From a virus, in IMG/VR virus record IMGVR_UViG_3300021139_000167, positions 1 to 22,265 of that record: a stretch of 22,265 nucleotides of DNA. One strand, written 5' to 3'. The notes beneath the pieces were generated by a model. That model was not told the DNA's origin and ran no database searches. It was given only the letters and a program-made list of their open reading frames with translations. Each line of letters begins with the position of its first letter. Position 1 is the first letter of the stretch. Shown in pieces: positions 12,979-19,591 of this stretch. The position numbers and the translations under genes are program-made.

Positions 12979-13848
12979 ATGGCATATCCAACAGTCTCGG
13001 CCCCTTACGGCCTCAAGCCTGTTAACCTGATTGGTGGTCGCGTGTATGCGGGTTCTACTCGTATGTTCCCCATCGTGAACGGTTACAGCACTTCGTTGTT
13101 CAACGGTGACGTTGTTCAATTGGGCACCGGTGCTAACATCGGTTGCTTGGTCGCATCGACTCTTGCTTACAACGCTTCTAGCGCTGTGGCAGGTACCATC
13201 GGTGTGTTTGTCGGCGCTGAGTATTCAACTACCGGCGGCCCAATCTATGGCAAAAACCGCTATCAATTCTGGAACGCTTCCACAAGTGCTCCAGATGCAA
13301 TCGGTTATGTTGTGGATGATCCTCAAGCTGTGTTCCAAACCGCTGTTGTGGTTAACCCAGCTGGTACAGGTGGTTCTACTACTATCCAGTACGCTAACCA
13401 AGCGTTTGTTGGCTCTAACGCCTACTACATTGGTAACGCCGCTGGTAACACTGGTAGCACTACCACAGGTGATTCATTGGCTGGCGTGGCAATCTCTGCC
13501 TCTGCTACTGTGTCTACACCTATTACCACTTCTGCAGCTTTCCGTATCGTCGGTATTGTTCCTGCTTCTGCTGTGACTGTTGCCGCTTCTGCTACCAGCT
13601 CAAGCACAACCATCACTTTGGCTGCTTCTAACAGTGCAATCACCCCCGGTATGGCAGTGTCTGGCCCCGGCATCAACCCCGGATCCAACACATACGTGAC
13701 TGCAGTATCAGGCACTTCCGTGACCATCAACACCGCCGTGACTACTGCACAATCGACAGCAGTCAACTTCTCTTTCACTGGCTACCCCGAAGTGCTGGTG
13801 ACTTGGAACGCTGGTTACCATGGTTATAACAACTACACCGGCGTTTAA
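12979..13848 (+). CDS. Virion structural protein with an inserted beta module
   Basis: This is a 289-residue Ser/Thr/Gly-rich beta protein. The N-terminus MAYPTVSAPYGLKPVNLIGG and the C-terminus YPEVLVTWNAGYHGYNNYTG recall a virion protein family of uncultured phages. Between them, about residues 198-267, lies a repeat-like stretch with TTITLAASNSAITPGMAVSGPG and SNTYVTAVSGTSVTI. From memory, that pattern is a widespread beta module in phage structural proteins and looks inserted. GGAG lies ten bases before the start. The gene precedes the major capsid gene, so a head decoration or stabilising role is plausible, not shown. Confidence 0.75.
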   Translation: MAYPTVSAPYGLKPVNLIGGRVYAGSTRMFPIVNGYSTSLFNGDVVQLGTGANIGCLVASTLAYNASSAVAGTIGVFVGAEYSTTGGPIYGKNRYQFWNASTSAPDAIGYVVDDPQAVFQTAVVVNPAGTGGSTTIQYANQAFVGSNAYYIGNAAGNTGSTTTGDSLAGVAISASATVSTPITTSAAFRIVGIVPASAVTVAASATSSSTTITLAASNSAITPGMAVSGPGINPGSNTYVTAVSGTSVTINTAVTTAQSTAVNFSFTGYPEVLVTWNAGYHGYNNYTGV

Positions 13849-13863
13849 TTAAGGAGAACATAA

Positions 13864-14766
13864 ATGGCTATTTCACGTGCACAGTTACTTAAAGAACTGC
13901 TCCCCGGTTTGAACGCATTGTTCGGTCTTGAGTATGGTCGCTACGGCGAAGAACACAAAGAGATCTACGAGATTGAAACCTCTGAACGTTCGTTCGAAGA
14001 AGAAACAAAACTGTCTGGTTTCTCTGCCGCTCCTGTCAAAAACGAAGGTCAAGCCATCGCTTATGACAACGGCCAAGAAGCATGGACAGCTCGTTATAAC
14101 CACGAAACTATCGCTTTGGGCTTCAGCTTGACTGAAGAAGCTATCGAAGATAACTTGTATGACTCATTGTCTGGTCGCTACACCAAAGCCTTGGCTCGTG
14201 CTATGGCTTACACCAAGCAAGTCAAAGCAGCTTCAGTTTTGAACAACGGTTTTAACAGCCAATTCACCTACGGTGACGGCCAACCTTTGTTCTCTTCTGC
14301 TCACCCGCTGATCTCTGGTGGCACCAACGCCAACACTCCATCTACCCCTGCCGACTTGAATGAAACAGCGTTGGAAAACGCCGTGATTCAAATCGCTGCT
14401 TGGACTGATGAACGTGGTCTGTTGATCGCTGCTAAACCCAAGAAGTTGATTGTTCCCCCAGCATTGCAGTTCGTTGCAACTCGTTTGCTCGAAACTAAAC
14501 TGCGCGTTGGTACAAACAACAACGACATTAACGCTATCGAGAACAATGGTTCGATCCCTGAAGGTTATGTGATCAACCACTTCTTGACAGCTAACAATGC
14601 TTGGTTCTTGACAACTGACGTGCCTAACGGTTTGAAAATGTTCGTTCGTACACCATTGCAAAACAGCATGGACGGCGACTTTGATACCGGTAACGTGCGT
14701 TACAAGTCTCGTGAACGTTACTCCTTCGGTGTCTCTGACCCCTTGGGTGCATACGCTTCTTATTAA
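13864..14766 (+). CDS. Major capsid protein
   Basis: This is a 300-residue protein: MAISRAQLLKELLPGLNALF, then TKLSGFSAAPVKNEGQAIAY, EEAIEDNLYDSLSGRYTKAL, a segment GDGQPLFSSAHPLI, and the end DPLGAYASY. This is the profile of an HK97-fold major head protein related to Mu-type head subunits. Length fits a capsid without an N-terminal scaffold domain, in agreement with the separate scaffold-like gene. AAGGAGAACATAA precedes the ATG. The codon use is the C-ending, highly biased type often seen in strongly expressed genes. A strong terminator follows, so this gene ends its transcription unit. Confidence 0.88.
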   Translation: MAISRAQLLKELLPGLNALFGLEYGRYGEEHKEIYEIETSERSFEEETKLSGFSAAPVKNEGQAIAYDNGQEAWTARYNHETIALGFSLTEEAIEDNLYDSLSGRYTKALARAMAYTKQVKAASVLNNGFNSQFTYGDGQPLFSSAHPLISGGTNANTPSTPADLNETALENAVIQIAAWTDERGLLIAAKPKKLIVPPALQFVATRLLETKLRVGTNNNDINAIENNGSIPEGYVINHFLTANNAWFLTTDVPNGLKMFVRTPLQNSMDGDFDTGNVRYKSRERYSFGVSDPLGAYASY

Positions 14767-14782
14767 TCTTTGGATTAGTAAA

Positions 14783-14810
14783 AAATCAGGGGGCTTCGGC
14801 CCCCTTTTTT
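14783..14810 (+). terminator. Rho-independent terminator after the major capsid gene
   Basis: GGGGGC (14789-14794), the loop TTCG and GCCCCC (14799-14804) form a perfect 6-bp GC stem followed by six T residues. An upstream A-run makes it likely to work in part on the other strand too. It closes the capsid transcription unit, and a new promoter begins two bases later. Confidence 0.9.
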
Positions 14811-14811
14811 G

Positions 14812-14839
14812 TTGACAGCAACCAAAAATAGTGTATATT
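14812..14839 (+). promoter_or_regulatory. Strong sigma70-type promoter
   Basis: A perfect -35 TTGACA (14812-14817), a 16-nt spacer and the -10 TATATT (14834-14839) are present. Initiation is expected near 14846, giving a leader of about 80 nt before the gene at 14928. It lies directly after the capsid terminator, so the downstream gene is transcribed as its own unit. Confidence 0.75.
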
Positions 14840-14845
14840 TAAAGT

Positions 14846-14927
14846 GTCTGGGATTTCACTTGTACCGGACTGGCCCAGCAGACGATGCAACGATTGGTAC
14901 AAGTACTTTTGCATAAGGACTTTTGTC
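14846..14927 (+). ncRNA. Structured 5' leader of the gene at 14928
   Basis: This leader of about 80 nt contains two possible pairings. ACTTGTACC (14858-14866) can pair with GGTACAAGT (14896-14904), giving nine base pairs. ATGCAA (14885-14890) can pair with TTGCAT (14909-14914). The second crosses the first, so they form a pseudoknot or exclude each other. The TTGCAT arm touches the ribosome binding site AAGGAC (14915-14920). The 4-nt linker at 14905-14908 is short for a full pseudoknot across nine base pairs, so a switch between two folds may be more realistic. The pairings are read from the sequence; control of translation is inference. Confidence 0.5.
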
Positions 14928-15638
14928 ATGGCACGTTCCACCTTCTCCGGCCCAGTTCTTTCGGGCGATAACCGTTTTGGTCCAGTACGCAACGTCGGAT
15001 ACACCGACTTGGTTCAAACAGCTCTCTTGGATTTCTCAGTAACTTCTGCCGGCGCTAACTATGGCGGTGCCTCTGGTCAGTTTGTTGCTTCAAACGGTAT
15101 CCCCAATAGCAACGCTGTGATCTACACACCCCAAAGCGGCGTGTTTAGCAACACAGGACCTACTGCTGCATCAGCTCCTACTGCGGACGCTACCAACACT
15201 GTGTATCGTGGCGTGGTGTTTTATCTCCCCTACAGCTCCAACATCACTGATGTAATCTTGGACGTTGGTACCATTCCAAAAGACAACGCTGGTACACCTG
15301 TTGCTGTTAGCGCAATCCAGCCTTACGTTTCAAATAACTTCGCAACATCTACTGGTGTGTACGCAACATTTGCGAACATCTCTAGCCCTGCTGCTCAACG
15401 TTACACTGGAACATATGTTGGTTCGCAATTAACAAACAGCAATGCAACATTGCAAGACTTCCAAAACTTGCAGCCCGGTCAAGAGCCAGCATGGTTCTCT
15501 CAAGTGGTTGTGACATTGAAGATGACTACAACTGCAGCTGGTTTGTCTTCTGGTCAAGTTGAAGTGACTATTCGCTACAACCCAAATGACATGAACATTG
15601 GTAATAGCACAACTTACCCATACGGTAACTTTGACTAA
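14928..15638 (+). CDS. Virion structural protein, independently transcribed
   Basis: This is a 236-residue Ser/Thr/Asn-rich beta protein. The N-terminus MARSTFSGPVLSGDNRFGPV and central VVFYLPYSSNITDVILDVGT recall structural proteins of uncultured marine and freshwater phages; the exact part is unknown. ATG 14928 has AAGGAC seven bases before it; an in-frame ATG at 14844 lies at the transcript start and would cut through the leader, so it is rejected. The gene is a single unit with its own promoter and leader and is bracketed by two near-identical terminators. That suggests expression at a level different from the capsid gene, perhaps a decoration or tail protein (inference). Confidence 0.78.
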   Translation: MARSTFSGPVLSGDNRFGPVRNVGYTDLVQTALLDFSVTSAGANYGGASGQFVASNGIPNSNAVIYTPQSGVFSNTGPTAASAPTADATNTVYRGVVFYLPYSSNITDVILDVGTIPKDNAGTPVAVSAIQPYVSNNFATSTGVYATFANISSPAAQRYTGTYVGSQLTNSNATLQDFQNLQPGQEPAWFSQVVVTLKMTTTAAGLSSGQVEVTIRYNPNDMNIGNSTTYPYGNFD

Positions 15639-15647
15639 TTAATCCCG

Positions 15648-15668
15648 GGGGGCTTTGGCCCCCTTTTT
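15648..15668 (+). terminator. Rho-independent terminator, near copy of the one at 14783
   Basis: GGGGGC (15648-15653), the loop TTTG and GCCCCC (15658-15663) form a 6-bp stem followed by five T residues. It differs from the capsid terminator by one loop base. It ends the unit at 14928; the next gene begins twenty bases on and has no clear promoter of its own, so some read-through is likely. Confidence 0.85.
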
Positions 15669-15687
15669 GAAATTCAAGGAGATTAAT

Positions 15688-16461
15688 ATGGCGCAAAGTC
15701 CAAATGGAATTCCAAGCACCAATAACTCGGTCAATTCGATCTCACGTCAAGCCAAATACGAACCATTTGACTTGCAAGTAGCTCGTGGTCAGATTTATGG
15801 GCATAGTGTTTTAAACATCTATGGCTATCAAGCATCGGTAGGTACATCATTTGTTCCTGTATGGGAAGGTAACACTTCTTATACTTACCCTTCATCTGCT
15901 GCTCAAATGCACCTTGTTAGTTCTGTTAACACTGGTGCTGATGCGACTGCGTTGATAACTATCAACGGTTTAGACGCAAACTACAACCAGATTTCTGAAA
16001 CTATTAAGTTGAACGGTACAACGACTGTAACTACAGTCAAATCTTATTTACGTATCAATAGTATGGCAGTCACTAGCGGTGCTCCTACTGGAAACATCAC
16101 GTTAAAAGATACGTCAGATACGAATTTGTACGCAGAAATTGCTGCTGGTAATGGACGTACCTTAATGGGTATTTACACTGTACCAGCAGGATATACGTTT
16201 TATTTGAGCCGTATTGATATCAATACCAGCCTGAATGCGAACCCAGCAGGTTATGCAACGTATCAAAACTATCAAATAAGTAGTTCAGGCGTTCCAACCG
16301 TTACTATTGTTGCTCCATTCACAAATAACTATCACACACAACGAGTGATGCCCAGGCTTGTTCCTGAGAAAACTGACATCCAATTGCAAGCAAAAGTTAG
16401 TACTGGTACTGCGGCCTTGACGGTTTCGCAAGAAGGTTACTTAATTTCCAACGGTAATTGA
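15688..16461 (+). CDS. Virion structural protein
   Basis: This is a 257-residue beta-rich protein with a flexible N-terminus (MAQSPNGIPSTNNSVNSISR). The repeating core has FDLQVARGQIYGHSVLNIYG, MHLVSSVNTGADATALITIN, GRTLMGIYTVPAGYTFYLSR and the end TVSQEGYLIS. From memory this resembles structural proteins of many environmental phages that share the VARGQI and IYTVPAGYTFYL motifs. A fibre- or decoration-like role fits the fold and composition, unproven. ATG 15688 follows AAGGAGATTAAT; the in-frame start at 15655 lies inside the terminator and is rejected. Confidence 0.8.
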   Translation: MAQSPNGIPSTNNSVNSISRQAKYEPFDLQVARGQIYGHSVLNIYGYQASVGTSFVPVWEGNTSYTYPSSAAQMHLVSSVNTGADATALITINGLDANYNQISETIKLNGTTTVTTVKSYLRINSMAVTSGAPTGNITLKDTSDTNLYAEIAAGNGRTLMGIYTVPAGYTFYLSRIDINTSLNANPAGYATYQNYQISSSGVPTVTIVAPFTNNYHTQRVMPRLVPEKTDIQLQAKVSTGTAALTVSQEGYLISNGN

Positions 16462-16463
16462 TC

Positions 16464-16709
16464 ATGGCTAAAAGTCCAGCATGGCAAAGGAAAGAAGGCA
16501 AGAATCCAAATGGCGGCTTGAACGCCAAAGGGCGAGCCTCCGCAAAGAAGGAGGGGATGAATTTAAAACCCCCTCAACCCGAAGGCGGCAAGCGTCGGGA
16601 CTCTTTTTGCGCGAGGATGGAAGGGATGAAGAAGAAATTGACTTCGACCAAGACAGCCAAAGACCCAGACAGCCGGATTAACAAAAGCCTAAGGGCTTGG
16701 AATTGTTGA
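16464..16709 (+). CDS. DUF6321-like small basic protein
   Basis: This is an 81-residue Lys/Arg-rich protein: MAKSPAWQRKEGKNPNGGLN, then GRASAKKEGMNLKPPQPEGG, RRDSFCARMEGMKKKLTSTK, and the end DPDSRINKSLRAWNC. This pattern matches my memory of DUF6321, a conserved phage family of unknown function. It has two cysteines and strong positive charge, which fits DNA or acidic-protein contact inside the virion (inference). The start at 16464 lies two bases after the previous stop, and the next gene begins two bases after its own stop. Confidence 0.82.
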   Translation: MAKSPAWQRKEGKNPNGGLNAKGRASAKKEGMNLKPPQPEGGKRRDSFCARMEGMKKKLTSTKTAKDPDSRINKSLRAWNC

Positions 16710-16710
16710 T

Positions 16711-16956
16711 ATGGAAATGCAGATCTGGAACGTTTTGTTGACAACATTCATCGGGTTGCTTGCTTGGAACCTGAAGGAAAAGTCATCAGAATTGAATCGT
16801 ATTACTATCTTGCTGAATCGGACTCGGGAAGAAATTGCTCGTGACAATGTGACGCAAGCAGAGATGGACAAAATTGTTGCTCATATAGACAGCCGTTTTG
16901 ACAAGCTCAACGACAAGCTGGATGCTTTTATTAGGGAGTCTCGCAGTGCCCTCTAA
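16711..16956 (+). CDS. Small single-pass membrane protein with coiled coil
   Basis: This is an 81-residue protein. Residues 5-20 (IWNVLLTTFIGLLAWN) form one probable membrane helix. The rest is a charged coiled coil (about 21-78), including LNRTREEIARDNVTQAEMDK and HIDSRFDKLNDKLDAFIRES. Such short membrane-plus-coil proteins in structural operons are often called holin- or spanin-like, but the lysis role is not shown: no endolysin is seen nearby. It could also anchor in the host membrane during DNA entry. It overlaps the next gene by 11 bases. Confidence 0.75.
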   Translation: MEMQIWNVLLTTFIGLLAWNLKEKSSELNRITILLNRTREEIARDNVTQAEMDKIVAHIDSRFDKLNDKLDAFIRESRSAL

Positions 16957-17638
16957 ATCTAAAGCCCAGCATAACTTCATGGAAGCAATAGCTCATAATA
17001 AGGCTTTTGCTGAAAAGGTTCATGTTCCACAATCCGTGGGACGTGATTTCGCAGAAGCCGATAAAGGCAAACATTTCAAAAAAGGTGGAATTAACATGGC
17101 TACAAAAAAACGTAGTGTAAACCCAGCGATGGCAATGATGGCTGCCCGTGCCATGCCAACACCATCTGCTGCTCCCGCTGCTCAACCTCCAGTGGCTCCT
17201 GCCATGGGTGGCATGAAGCATGGTGGACTCTCTAAAGAGCATCACAAACACTTGGCTCATCACCACTTGGAGATGGCTGAGCACCACATGCACATGCACA
17301 AGGGCACTCACAAAATGGCTCATGGTGGAAAAACAGAATCCACTACAGAACCACGTGGTCACTTCAAGGAAAAAGAGTCCATGGGTACTCGCAACATGAA
17401 GTCTGATGTTGAAAAAGGCTCTAACAAACTGGGTAAATTTGGTGAGTCTAAAGTTGAAAAACGTGGCCACACCGAAGATCGTGAACCCAAAATGAAGGGC
17501 AACACGATTGGTACTGGCGCTTTAGTCAACACCAAAAAACACGGTGGCCATATCAAGAAAATGGCTCATGGTGGCGCTACTTCTGGCCGTGCTGATGGCA
17601 TTGCCCAACGTGGCCACACCAAAACCAAATATTGCTAA
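16946..17638 (+). CDS. Multi-part basic and His-rich virion-associated protein
   Basis: This is a 230-residue protein starting at GTG 16946, with GGGAG seven bases before it. The N-terminal ~45 residues (PSKSKAQHNFMEAIAHNKAF, then VPQSVGRDFAEADKGKHF) resemble a common short phage protein. An Ala/Pro linker follows (about 63-88). Next comes a His-rich stretch (about 91-127, with EHHKHLAHHHLEMAEHHMHM) and a charged repeat-like part with RGHTED. The C-terminal KMAHGGATSGRADGIAQRGH (from residue 206) recalls a tag-like ending of other small phage proteins. An internal ATG at 17096, after an AGGTGG, could start a shorter 180-residue form. Metal binding is possible from composition only. Confidence 0.72.
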   Translation: MPSKSKAQHNFMEAIAHNKAFAEKVHVPQSVGRDFAEADKGKHFKKGGINMATKKRSVNPAMAMMAARAMPTPSAAPAAQPPVAPAMGGMKHGGLSKEHHKHLAHHHLEMAEHHMHMHKGTHKMAHGGKTESTTEPRGHFKEKESMGTRNMKSDVEKGSNKLGKFGESKVEKRGHTEDREPKMKGNTIGTGALVNTKKHGGHIKKMAHGGATSGRADGIAQRGHTKTKYC

Positions 17639-17651
17639 TTAGGAGGCAATC

Positions 17652-17852
17652 ATGTCACACGGACACAAAAAACATCACGAGCATATCCATCATTTCATGA
17701 AAGAGCATGATGGCCACCACGCACATGGCGGTCATTTGATGAAACATGAAGCTCACGAGAAACATCTCAAAGAGCATGATGGCGGTATGCACGGTCACAA
17801 ACATCACCATGAGCATATCGAAGCGATGTGCCATGGCGGCAAAGCAAAATGA
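17652..17852 (+). CDS. Extremely His-rich small protein
   Basis: This is a 66-residue protein of which 23 residues are histidine (about 35%), with many Lys, Glu and Gly and one Cys. Motifs include KKHHEHIHHFMKEHDGHHAH and LKEHDGGMHGHKHHHEHIEA. The KEHDG unit occurs twice, 23 residues apart, and the DNA AAAGAGCATGATGGC is repeated exactly at 17700-17714 and 17769-17783. AGGAGG lies before the start, and the stop overlaps the next start as ATGA. The His spacing fits binding of Zn, Ni or Cu, but such proteins have no established role in virions. The coding call is secure because of the ribosome site and the coupling; the function is unknown. Confidence 0.82.
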   Translation: MSHGHKKHHEHIHHFMKEHDGHHAHGGHLMKHEAHEKHLKEHDGGMHGHKHHHEHIEAMCHGGKAK

Positions 17853-18103
17853 GAGCAAGTCGTGGGATGGGTTCAATAAAACCCACGAAGATGCCAAAAG
17901 GGAAGGTTATCCATAGAAAAGATAACCCGAACGATGTCGAGGTTTACGCAGGTGGCGGTCACATTGGCTTGTATGCCAATATTCATGCCAAACAGCAACG
18001 TATCGCCCATGGTTCGGGTGAGAAAATGCGTAAACCCGGCAGCAAAGGAGCACCTACTCACGATGCTTTTGTCCAATCTGCTAAGACAAGGAAAAAGAAA
18101 TGA
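17849..18103 (+). CDS. Small conserved phage protein with KMRKPGSKGAPT end
   Basis: This is an 84-residue basic protein: MRASRGMGSIKPTKMPKGKV, then RKDNPNDVEVYAGGGHIGLY, and the end HGSGEKMRKPGSKGAPTHDA followed by a Lys-rich tail. I recall the SGEKMRKPGSKGAPT and RKDNPDDV-type segments in structural operons of many environmental phages, without a known role. The start at 17849 overlaps the previous stop as ATGA (a longer in-frame start at 17828 is inside the His-rich gene). It ends in another ATGA overlap. Confidence 0.82.
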   Translation: MRASRGMGSIKPTKMPKGKVIHRKDNPNDVEVYAGGGHIGLYANIHAKQQRIAHGSGEKMRKPGSKGAPTHDAFVQSAKTRKKK

Positions 18104-18453
18104 ACTTAATTGAACGTGTTTTAAAGCATGTCCGCAGCGTTGGCCATGCCACACAAGGCGCTGAGCATCAATTGCTGTTGGATTTTGCTCAATTTTTGAG
18201 CAGCGAAGCTCCTGTAATGGCGTTTCTCAAAACCAAAAACATTAAGGTTGGTGGCGCAGAACACGCTGTTGTCAGCAAGTTTGCTGCTGAAATTGCACCA
18301 GAAGTTCCCGTTGTTACTGCTCCAGTTGAGCCAGCCCCCGAAGTTGTTGTCGAAGCTACCCCAGCTTCAGCGACTGTGACGTTGGCGACCAATGAAGCAA
18401 CCGTAACGGTGCAAGATGCAGCTCCAGCATCATCTGATCCACAAGCAGCATAA
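18100..18453 (+). CDS. Hypothetical protein with Ala/Pro/Val-rich tail
   Basis: This is a 117-residue protein. The first ~65 residues are a helical domain (MNLIERVLKHVRSVGHATQG, then LLLDFAQFLSSEAPVMAFL). The rest is a low-complexity tail of Pro, Val, Ala and Thr (VPVVTAPVEPAPEVVVEATP) that is probably disordered. It starts in an ATGA overlap and ends two bases before the next start. No family is recognised. The long unstructured tail is typical of proteins that link or tether partners in virion assembly; this is inference. Confidence 0.75.
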   Translation: MNLIERVLKHVRSVGHATQGAEHQLLLDFAQFLSSEAPVMAFLKTKNIKVGGAEHAVVSKFAAEIAPEVPVVTAPVEPAPEVVVEATPASATVTLATNEATVTVQDAAPASSDPQAA

Positions 18454-18455
18454 TC

Positions 18456-18635
18456 ATGTCTGAAAAATGGATTCAACACGCAATCAAAAAAGCTGGAGCA
18501 CTTCGTGAAGCCTTGGGTGTTAAAGAGGGCAAAACGATACCAGCTAAGAAACTTGCTGCGGCTGCTCATAAACCGGGCAAGCTAGGACAACGTGCTCGTT
18601 TGGCTGAAACCCTGAAGAAAATGCACCACAAATGA
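18456..18635 (+). CDS. Very small basic phage protein (59 residues)
   Basis: Reading the plus strand gives a 59-residue frame starting MSEKWIQHAIKKAGALREAL, with GVKEGKTIPAKKLAAAA and GKLGQRARLAETLKKMHHK at the end. It fits exactly between the stop of the previous gene (18453) and the next start, which it overlaps as ATGA. The KWI-AIKK-GALR and IPAKKL-A-GKLG-RARLA-TL motifs are, from memory, a widespread short phage family of unknown role. The strong basic charge and helix-breaking Gly-Lys turns suggest DNA or RNA contact. It lies just below common length limits and is easily missed. Confidence 0.82.
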   Translation: MSEKWIQHAIKKAGALREALGVKEGKTIPAKKLAAAAHKPGKLGQRARLAETLKKMHHK

Positions 18636-19591
18636 CAACTACTGGGACATCCGTATTTGACCTCAATATGAACGAACTCATCGAAGAGGCGTTTGAGCGG
18701 TGCGGTGTCGAGTTGCGAACTGGTTATGACTTTAGGACTGCCAAGCGGTCACTCAACCTCCTCACCGTTGAATGGGCTAATCGTGGTATTAACCTGTGGA
18801 CGATTGAGGAGGGTCAGATTCCTATGAATACTGGCCAAATCACTTATCCTTTGCCGATTGATACGATTGACTTGTTGAGTCAAGTGATCCGAACTGGCAC
18901 TTTGCAAAACCAGATCGACATCAACATCAGCCGTATCTCGGAAGACACATATTCGACTTTGCCCAACAAACTGGCGCAGGGTCGTCCCATTCAAGTCTGG
19001 ATTAACCGTCAGTCGGGTCAAACTAACCCAACAGCCTACACTTTGGCAGGCAACGGCACAACGCCTGGCATCAGTGCTACAGACACCACCATCCAGCTCA
19101 ATCAGTCAGATATGACTGGTTTGGCGGCCACAGGATACATCTCCATTGATGGAGAGATCATCTACTATCCAAACGTCAGCACAACGTCTCCACAGCTTTT
19201 GAATTGCTACCGTGGACAGGCTGGTACTACCGCTGCTTCCCATGCAGCCAACGCTGCGATTAGCGTGACCAATCTGCCTTGTATCAACGTCTGGCCAACA
19301 CCCAATGCACCGGGCAGCCAATATACGTTTGTGTACTGGCGTTTGCGTCGTATGCAAGATGCGGGTAGTGGGGTTTCTACCAATGACATTCCATTCAGAT
19401 TTATCAATGCGTTGGTGGCCGGCTTGTCCTACTACGTATCGCAAAAGGTTACTGGCATTGATCCAAACCGAATCATGGCCTTGAAGGCAGATTACATGGA
19501 GCAGTGGACTTTGGCTTCGGATGAAGATCGGGAGAAGGCTTCTGTTCGTTTTGTACCGAGGATGGGCTTTTACGCCGGTGGAGCTAGATAA
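18632..19591 (+). CDS. Head-tail connector (P22 gp4-like) with inserted beta module
   Basis: This is a 319-residue protein. The N-terminal part (MNELIEEAFERCGVELRTGY, then AKRSLNLLTVEWANRGINLW, then TYPLPIDTIDLLSQVIRTG) and the C-terminal part (INVWPTPNAPGSQYTFVYWR, then FRFINALVAGLSYYVSQKVT) fit P22 gp4-type head-completion proteins of environmental phages. Between them, about 132-214, lies a segment with SATDTTIQLNQSD, GYISIDGEIIYYP and CYRGQAGTTAASHAANAAI. That pattern is a known repeat-type beta module of phage proteins and interrupts the family sequence. It seals the portal exit after packaging. The start is coupled by ATGA, and the stop TAATG couples the next gene. Confidence 0.8.
   Translation: MTTTGTSVFDLNMNELIEEAFERCGVELRTGYDFRTAKRSLNLLTVEWANRGINLWTIEEGQIPMNTGQITYPLPIDTIDLLSQVIRTGTLQNQIDINISRISEDTYSTLPNKLAQGRPIQVWINRQSGQTNPTAYTLAGNGTTPGISATDTTIQLNQSDMTGLAATGYISIDGEIIYYPNVSTTSPQLLNCYRGQAGTTAASHAANAAISVTNLPCINVWPTPNAPGSQYTFVYWRLRRMQDAGSGVSTNDIPFRFINALVAGLSYYVSQKVTGIDPNRIMALKADYMEQWTLASDEDREKASVRFVPRMGFYAGGAR

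Noticed and set aside
13425-13778. Minus-strand frame of 117 residues opposite the virion protein at 12979
   Set aside because: Low-complexity Val/Ala/Thr shadow of a Ser/Thr/Ala-rich gene. No start signal.
14233-14661. Minus-strand frame of 142 residues opposite the major capsid gene
   Set aside because: Shadow of a highly biased gene with strong homology-type features on the plus strand. No ribosome site.
16931-17470. Minus-strand frame of 179 residues
   Set aside because: It is the antisense of the 230-residue His-rich gene, whose composition gives few stops on the other strand. No coupling or ribosome site is present.
17655-17897. Minus-strand frame of 80 residues rich in Met, Val and Phe that looks like a membrane protein
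   Set aside because: It is the antisense of the His-rich gene: CAT and CAC codons read as ATG and GTG on the other strand. It has no ribosome site and runs against the operon.
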